64,000 nucleotides of DNA, from positions 124,001-188,000 of the forward strand of contig JAEWHP010000003.1 of assembly GCA_023387735.1 (NCBI GenBank), in the 5' to 3' direction. The translations under genes were made by a program, and so were the position numbers. The notes under the pieces were generated by a model that was not told the DNA's origin, did no database searches, and saw only the letters and a program-made list of their open reading frames with translations. This stretch comes from Pseudomonadota bacterium. Lineage in GTDB: Bacteria; Pseudomonadota; Alphaproteobacteria; Rhizobiales; Xanthobacteraceae. Below, piece by piece: positions 58,807-64,000 of this stretch. The stretch's first letter is position 1; the number at the start of each line of letters is the position of its first letter.

Positions 58807-60384
58807 ATGAACAGGCGCGAATTCACTGCTGCAATGCTGGCTGCGGGTGCGGCCATCCCGCTCGGCATCACCCGGGCAGCCGGTCAGACCAAGGGCGGCA
58901 CGCTCAACACCATCATCCAGCCCGAACCGCCGATTTTGGTAACGGCGTTCAACCAGCAGCAGCCGACGCTGACGCTGGGCGGCAAGATCTACGAGAGCCT
59001 GCTGAAATACGGCGCCGACCTGAAGCCGATGCCGGGCATGGCGCAATCCTGGGAGATCTCGCCTGATGGCCTGACCTACACGTTCAAGCTGTTTCCGGGC
59101 ATCACCTTCCACGACGGCAAGCCGATGACGTCGGAGGACGTTGTGTTCAGCTGCATGAAGGTGCTGACCGAGACCCATCCCCGCGCGCGGCAGAACTTCG
59201 CCCGCGTCGCATCGGCCGAGGCGCCCGATCCGCTGACCGTGGTCTTCAAGCTGAAGCAGCCTTTCGCGCCGTTCCTCGGCTGCTTCGATTGCACTTCCGC
59301 CCCGATCGTGCCCAAGCACATCTACGAGGGCACGGAGTTCCGCAAGAACCCGATGAACGACAAGGCGATCGGCACCGGCCCGTTCAAGCTGAAGGAATGG
59401 GTGCGCGGCTCGCATGTCCATCTCGTCCGGCACGATGGCTACTACCGCAAGGACGAACCGTATCTCGACGAAATTATCTACCGCATCATCCCGGACGGCG
59501 CCTCGCGCGCACTGGCGCTCGAGAACGGTACCGTGCAGCTCGTGCAATGGTCCGACATCGAGTTCTTCGACGTCCAGCGCTTCAAGACGCAGAAGAATCT
59601 GGAGTTCACCACCAAGGGCTATGAGTATTTCGCGCCGCATCAGTGGCTCGAGATGAACAACCGTGTCGCGCCCATGAACGACAAGCGCTTCCGGCAGGCG
59701 ATCATGCACCTGATCGATCGCGACGCGATGAACAAGCGCATCTATTTCGGCAACGCCAAGGTCGCGACCGGCCCGATCTCGTCGAAGACCCGCTTTTATG
59801 ACGGCAAGGTCAAGCGCTACGAATTCTCGGTCGAGAAGGCCACCAAGCTGCTCGACGAGATGGGCCTGAAGCCCGGCGCCAACGGCAAGCGGGCCGAGAT
59901 CAAATACCTGGTGCCGCCCTATGGCGAGGTCTATCAGCGCGCCGGCGAATTCTTCCGCCAGAGCTTTTCCAAGGCCGGCATCGACCTCGTTCTGGTCGGC
60001 ACCGACATGGCTGGCTGGGCCGAGAAGGTCGGCAACTGGGATTACGAGATGACCCAGAACCTGCTCTATCAGCTCGGCGACCCCGCACTCGGCGTCGCCC
60101 GTACCTACATCTCCTCGAACATCAAGAAGGGCATCCTGTTCTCGAACACGCAGGGTTATTCCAATCCCGAGGTCGACAAGCTGTTCGAGGAAGCCGCCGT
60201 CGCGCTCGACGAGGCCAAGCGGCAGGAACTCTATTCCAAGGTTCAGCAGATCCTCGTCGAGGACGTGCCGGTCGCCTGGACGCTGGAGCTCGAATATCCC
60301 ATCATCTACGACAAGGCGTTCAAGAACATCGTGACGACAGGGATCGGCTCCCACGAGACGTTCGGCTCGGTCTATAAATCGTGA
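58807..60384 (+). CDS. ABC transporter substrate-binding protein (peptide/nickel family 5)
   Basis: 525 residues with a Tat signal (MNRREFTAAMLAAGAAIPLG). Family 5 marks: LAESWEISPDGLTYTFKL-like block at 1040 bases in (AQSWEISPDGLTYTFKLFPG), ITFHDGKPMTSEDVVFS and IGTGPFKLKEWVRG. Periplasmic receptor for a peptide, opine or related solute. GAGGGG precedes the ATG. First gene of an operon of four: its TGA overlaps the GTG of the permease gene by four bases. Confidence 0.94.
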   Translation: MNRREFTAAMLAAGAAIPLGITRAAGQTKGGTLNTIIQPEPPILVTAFNQQQPTLTLGGKIYESLLKYGADLKPMPGMAQSWEISPDGLTYTFKLFPGITFHDGKPMTSEDVVFSCMKVLTETHPRARQNFARVASAEAPDPLTVVFKLKQPFAPFLGCFDCTSAPIVPKHIYEGTEFRKNPMNDKAIGTGPFKLKEWVRGSHVHLVRHDGYYRKDEPYLDEIIYRIIPDGASRALALENGTVQLVQWSDIEFFDVQRFKTQKNLEFTTKGYEYFAPHQWLEMNNRVAPMNDKRFRQAIMHLIDRDAMNKRIYFGNAKVATGPISSKTRFYDGKVKRYEFSVEKATKLLDEMGLKPGANGKRAEIKYLVPPYGEVYQRAGEFFRQSFSKAGIDLVLVGTDMAGWAEKVGNWDYEMTQNLLYQLGDPALGVARTYISSNIKKGILFSNTQGYSNPEVDKLFEEAAVALDEAKRQELYSKVQQILVEDVPVAWTLELEYPIIYDKAFKNIVTTGIGSHETFGSVYKS

Positions 60385-61382
60385 CGGGGACGACGGGCGC
60401 CGCGCGGATCGCGCTCTTGATCGTCACCTGGGTGGCGCGGCTGGTCGCCGTGATCCTTGTCATCGCCACCTTCAACTTCGTGCTGGTGCGCGCGGCTCCA
60501 GGCGATCCCGCCATGGTGATGGCGGGACAATCGGGCAGCGCCGATCCCAAGATGCTCGACGACCTGCGCAAGGAATACGGGCTCGACAAGCCGTATCTGG
60601 TGCAGCTCGCCAGCCATCTCGGCCGCGTGCTTACCCTGGATCTCGGCTATTCCTATCGCCAGCGCCGGCCGGTGCTCGACCTCATCCTGGAACGGCTGCC
60701 GGCGACGCTGCTGCTCACGCTCACCGCATTCTGTCTCGCGCTGCTGATCGGCACCACGCTCGGCGCGCTGGCGGGTCTCGCGGCCGGCAGCATCGTCGAT
60801 ACGCTGTTCACGGTACTCTCGCTGCTGCTCTACGCCACGCCGGTATTCTGGCTCGGGCTGATGCTCGTCCTCGTCTTCTCGGTGACGCTCGGCTGGCTGC
60901 CGCCGTTCGGCTACGAGACCATCAACGCCAAGATGACCGCGATCGAGCGCGTCTTCGACGTCATGAAACACATGATCATGCCCGTGATGTCGCTCGCCGC
61001 CATCTATCTCGCGATCTACGCCCGCCTGATGCGCTCCTCGATTATCGAGGTGTCGCACCAGGACTTCATCAAGACAGCACGGGCCAAGGGCCTCGCCCCA
61101 ACTCGGATCGTCGTCGGCCACATGCTGCGCAACGCGCTGGTGCCGGTCGTGACGGTGGCCGGCATGCAGGCGGGCGCGCTGGTCGGCGGCGCGGTCGTGA
61201 TCGAAACCGTGTTCGCCTGGCCCGGCCTTGGCCGGCTCACCTTCGAGGCCGTGCTGCAGCGCGACTATCCGGTGCTGCTCGGCATCTTCCTGATCCTGTC
61301 GATCATCGTGATCGCGCTCAACCTCGTGACCGACCTGATCTACCGCCTGATCGACCCGCGCATGACGACGGAAGCCGCCTGA
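60381..61382 (+). CDS. ABC transporter permease, DppB/OppB type
   Basis: 333 residues, six hydrophobic helices. Signature: the N-terminal PGDPAMVMAG, LDLGYSYRQRRPVLDLILER, and the EAA loop RAKGLAPTRIVVGHMLRNAL. The GTG start at 60381 overlaps the stop of the receptor gene (GTGA). Inner membrane channel half of the transporter. Confidence 0.95.
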   Translation: MTGTTGAARIALLIVTWVARLVAVILVIATFNFVLVRAAPGDPAMVMAGQSGSADPKMLDDLRKEYGLDKPYLVQLASHLGRVLTLDLGYSYRQRRPVLDLILERLPATLLLTLTAFCLALLIGTTLGALAGLAAGSIVDTLFTVLSLLLYATPVFWLGLMLVLVFSVTLGWLPPFGYETINAKMTAIERVFDVMKHMIMPVMSLAAIYLAIYARLMRSSIIEVSHQDFIKTARAKGLAPTRIVVGHMLRNALVPVVTVAGMQAGALVGGAVVIETVFAWPGLGRLTFEAVLQRDYPVLLGIFLILSIIVIALNLVTDLIYRLIDPRMTTEAA

Positions 61383-62215
61383 TGGACGCGGTGAAAGCCT
61401 TCCTGCGGCACCCCAGCGGAATGGCAGGACTCGTCCTGCTCGTCATCGTCCTGATCGTCGCGATCACGGCGCCCTGGGTGTTTCCGGTCTCGCCATGGGA
61501 AATGATCGGCACGCCCTTTGCGCCGCCCGGCGAGGACGGCATGTGGCTCGGTGGCGATACGCTCGGCCGCGACGTCGCGGCGGGCGTGGCACACGGCGCA
61601 CGGGTCTCGCTCCTGATCGGTATCGCATCGGCGCTGGCCGCCATGACGATCGGCGTCGTGATCGGCGCCATCTCAGGCTATTTCGGCGGCAAGGTCGATC
61701 TGGTGCTGATGCGGGTGACGGAGATGTTCCAGACCGTTCCGGCTTTCATCCTGGCAATCCTCCTGGTTGCGACCTTCAGCCCGTCGCTGCTCACCATCAT
61801 CCTCACCATCGGCGCGGTGAGCTGGCCGCCGCTGGCGCGGCTGACCCGCGCCGAATTCCTGAAGTTGCGCGGCCGCGAGTTCGTCGAAGCCGCCTTGTGC
61901 CAGGGCGAGAGCACGGCCCGCATCGTGCTCGGTCACATCCTGCCGAACGCGATCTCGCCGATTTTGGTTGTGGTCTCGCTTACGGTCGCCACCGCCATCC
62001 TGCTGGAGAGCGCCCTCTCCTTCATGGGGCTCGGCGATCCCAATTTGATGTCCTGGGGTTTCATGATCGGCGCCGGCCGCACCGTCATCCGGCAGGCCTG
62101 GTGGATGAGCGTGTTTCCGGGTCTCGCGATCCTGTTCACCGTGCTCGCCATCAACCTGTTCGGTGAGGGACTGTCCGACGTGCTCAACCCACGCATTTCA
62201 AGGCGGCGGGCATGA
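61382..62215 (+). CDS. ABC transporter permease, DppC/OppC type
   Basis: 277 residues, six helices. GGDTLGRDVAAGVAHGARVS is typical of DppC; the EAA loop reads EAALCQGESTARIVLGHILP. The start codon shares one base with the previous stop (TGATG). Second channel half. Confidence 0.95.
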   Translation: MDAVKAFLRHPSGMAGLVLLVIVLIVAITAPWVFPVSPWEMIGTPFAPPGEDGMWLGGDTLGRDVAAGVAHGARVSLLIGIASALAAMTIGVVIGAISGYFGGKVDLVLMRVTEMFQTVPAFILAILLVATFSPSLLTIILTIGAVSWPPLARLTRAEFLKLRGREFVEAALCQGESTARIVLGHILPNAISPILVVVSLTVATAILLESALSFMGLGDPNLMSWGFMIGAGRTVIRQAWWMSVFPGLAILFTVLAINLFGEGLSDVLNPRISRRRA

Positions 62216-63882
62216 AGAACTCAATCGCGCAGGACGGGGCATCCGTGCTTTCGGTCGAGAACCTCTCGATCGCGCTGCCCGAGGGTGGTGACCGCCCGTT
62301 CGCGGTCGAGCAGGTCTCGTTCGCGATCAAGCGCAACGAGGTGGTCTGCCTGGTCGGCGAATCCGGCTCCGGCAAATCGATGATCGCCCACGCGATCCTC
62401 TCGCTGCTGCCGAAGGGCGTCGACATCGTGTCGGGCGCCGTGAAGGTCACAGGCCAGGATACGGCGACACTCGACAGCCGCGCCCTGCGCCGTTTGCGCG
62501 GCGGCCAGGCCGCCATGATCTTCCAGGAACCGCTGTCGTCGCTCAACCCGCTGAAGCGCGTCGGCGAGCAGATCGAGGAGACGATCCTCACGCATCAGCG
62601 CCCGGCGCCGTCGGCCGCCGATATCAAGGCTCGGGTGCTGGAACTGCTGACGCAGGTCGGGCTGCCGAACCCGCCTCAGCTGGCCAACAGCTATCCGTTC
62701 GAACTCTCCGGCGGGCAGCGCCAGCGTGTGATGATCGCGATGGCGATGTCGAACCAGCCGGCACTGCTGATCGCGGACGAGCCGACGACGGCGCTCGACG
62801 TCACCACCCAGCGCCAGATCCTCCGCCTGATCGACGATCTCAGGCGCGACCGCGGCATGGGCGTGCTGCTGATCACCCATGATTTCGGCGTCGTGGCCGA
62901 TGTCGCCGATCACGTCGTCGTGCTGCGCCACGGCAAGGTGGTCGAGCACGGCACCGTCGAGGAAGTGTTGCGCCACCCGCGCGAGGCTTACACCCGCGAA
63001 CTGATCGACGCGGTACCGAAGGCGCACGTGAAGCAGCGCGAGAGCGCGGCGCAGGCCGCGCCGCTGCTCGATGTGGTGGGTCTGCGCAAGACGTTCCGCG
63101 TCAAGCGCGGCTGGTTTCAGCCGCCGCGCGAAGTGCTCGCGGCCGATGGCATCTCGCTGACGCTGCACGAGGGCGAAACGCTGGCGGTGGTCGGCGAGTC
63201 CGGCTCCGGCAAGTCGACCCTCGGCCGCATGATCATGCGGCTGACCGAGCCGGATTCCGGCGCCATCCGTTTGGGCAACGAGGACCTGCGGCTGCTGCGC
63301 GGCGAAGCGCTGCGCCAGGCGCGCCGCGGGCTCCAGATCATCTTCCAGGACCCCTTCTCCAGCCTCGATCCGCGCCAGAAAGTCGGCGACGCCGTCGCGC
63401 GCGGACCGATGGCCTACGGCACGCCGCGCACTGAGGCGATGGCGCAGGCGCGGCAATTGCTGGCGCGCGTCGGGTTGACGCCGTCGGCCGCGGATCGCTA
63501 TCCGCACGAATTCTCGGGCGGTCAGCGCCAGCGCATCTGCATTGCGCGCGCGCTCGCGCTGCGGCCGAAGGTGCTGATCGCCGACGAGGCCGTATCCGCG
63601 CTCGACGTGTCGGTGCAGGCGCAGGTGCTGGCGCTGCTCGCCGAGCTGCGCCGCGAGATGCGGCTCGCGATGATCTTCATCACGCACGACCTGCGCATCG
63701 CTGCAGAGATCGCCGACCGCGTGATCGTGCTGCAGCACGGCCGCATCGTCGAGGAAGGCCCGACCGCTGCCGTGTTCACCAATCCGCGCGAGGCTTATAC
63801 GCGCGACCTGCTCGATGCCATCCCGGGGCGTCGGTTCTTCGAGCAGCCGAGCTTTGCACGGCAGCGCGAGGCGCTGGCGTGA
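62212..63882 (+). CDS. Fused double ATP-binding protein of the ABC transporter (DppD-DppF type)
   Basis: 556 residues with two complete nucleotide-binding domains. Walker A GESGSGKS occurs twice (first half GESGSGKSMIAHAI, second half GESGSGKSTLGRMI). ABC signatures LSGGQRQRVMI and FSGGQRQRICI, Walker B LLIADEPTTALD and VLIADEAVSALD. The linker between halves holds the usual oligopeptide-transporter C-terminal extension. ATG overlaps the previous stop by four bases. Powers uptake. Confidence 0.96.
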   Translation: MKNSIAQDGASVLSVENLSIALPEGGDRPFAVEQVSFAIKRNEVVCLVGESGSGKSMIAHAILSLLPKGVDIVSGAVKVTGQDTATLDSRALRRLRGGQAAMIFQEPLSSLNPLKRVGEQIEETILTHQRPAPSAADIKARVLELLTQVGLPNPPQLANSYPFELSGGQRQRVMIAMAMSNQPALLIADEPTTALDVTTQRQILRLIDDLRRDRGMGVLLITHDFGVVADVADHVVVLRHGKVVEHGTVEEVLRHPREAYTRELIDAVPKAHVKQRESAAQAAPLLDVVGLRKTFRVKRGWFQPPREVLAADGISLTLHEGETLAVVGESGSGKSTLGRMIMRLTEPDSGAIRLGNEDLRLLRGEALRQARRGLQIIFQDPFSSLDPRQKVGDAVARGPMAYGTPRTEAMAQARQLLARVGLTPSAADRYPHEFSGGQRQRICIARALALRPKVLIADEAVSALDVSVQAQVLALLAELRREMRLAMIFITHDLRIAAEIADRVIVLQHGRIVEEGPTAAVFTNPREAYTRDLLDAIPGRRFFEQPSFARQREALA

Positions 63883-63956
63883 TGCGGACGCACCGCATAA
63901 GCTCGGCACGCACCGCCGCTCGCATTTCCGTTTCCAAACCCCGCAAGGACTGATCC

Positions 63957-64000
63957 GTGTCGCAAAGCAACATCATGCCCCTTCCCCCCGGCGCCCGCGA
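63957..64000 (+). CDS. Start of a further gene (partial)
   Basis: GTG at 63957 preceded by AAGGA with seven bases of spacing; the frame stays open to the window edge and encodes about 14 residues (MSQSNIMPLPPGAR). Co-directional with the ABC operon, 74 bases downstream, so probably a metabolic gene served by the transporter. Too short to identify. Confidence 0.55.
   Translation, partial: MSQSNIMPLPPGAR

Noticed and set aside
58684..60354. Minus-strand frame opposite the substrate-binding protein gene
   Set aside because: Shadow of a clear family 5 receptor gene; similar shadows oppose the ABC ATPase at 62221-63909 and the chemoreceptor at 7920-9773.

Overview
The window reads as GC-rich chromosome of an alphaproteobacterium of the Bradyrhizobium group. 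This rests on the codon use, the many small exported proteins of types familiar from Bradyrhizobium, a GCG_CRPN-type protein, a fused indolepyruvate ferredoxin oxidoreductase, a second short FtsZ, and several families of dispersed intergenic palindromes. No nodulation, nitrogen-fixation or phage structural genes are visible.

Layout. 1-3 kb: end of a receiver-domain protein and a membrane GGDEF-EAL protein. 3-14 kb: small stress-type genes (ferritin-like DUF892, a PCC/DUF296 protein, a tiny hydrophilic protein; two carry GGAAC-N16 promoter-like sites), a 1-Cys peroxiredoxin, a chemoreceptor, a photolyase, an EamA transporter and a class III alcohol (formaldehyde-detoxifying) dehydrogenase gene broken by a small deletion. 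14.5-21.7 kb: an intact tRNA-Arg(TCG) followed by 7 kb of gene-poor sequence with many very small genes, ending in a near-identical copy of the tRNA 3' half at 21641-21678. I read this as a decayed tRNA-integrated island without a visible integrase. It holds tiny membrane proteins, a truncated H-NS-like protein, a compact PilZ protein coupled to an orphan, and a lipoprotein esterase.

21.7-28 kb: exported proteins, a VOC protein, a GrlR-like protein, a PAS histidine kinase and a second EamA transporter. 28-39 kb: a minus-strand acyl-CoA metabolism block. It comprises a thiolase with coupled DUF35 partner, a MaoC hydratase, an MFE-2-like dehydrogenase, a DapA-family aldolase and a NUDIX hydrolase, with a fused 2-oxoacid:ferredoxin oxidoreductase and an esterase upstream. 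Together they could convert a 2-oxoacid or an alkyl/aryl acid to acyl-CoA and shorten it; the substrate is unknown.

39-58 kb: mixed housekeeping and accessory genes. These include a diheme cytochrome c, a TRIC channel, a PEP-mutase family enzyme, an ArsR/NIPSNAP divergent pair, two exported proteins of odd composition, a glycerophosphodiesterase, an HTH coiled-coil protein followed by a short FtsZ, a cupin, a propionyl-CoA carboxylase beta-type subunit, a class D beta-lactamase, a FliK/FlhX pair, a CorA/ZntB transporter and a Tad-type vWA protein. 58-64 kb: an AraC regulator divergent from a peptide/nickel-type ABC transporter operon whose genes overlap at start and stop codons, followed by the start of another gene.

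Intergenic palindromes of three families separate many of these genes, including the members of the acyl-CoA block.
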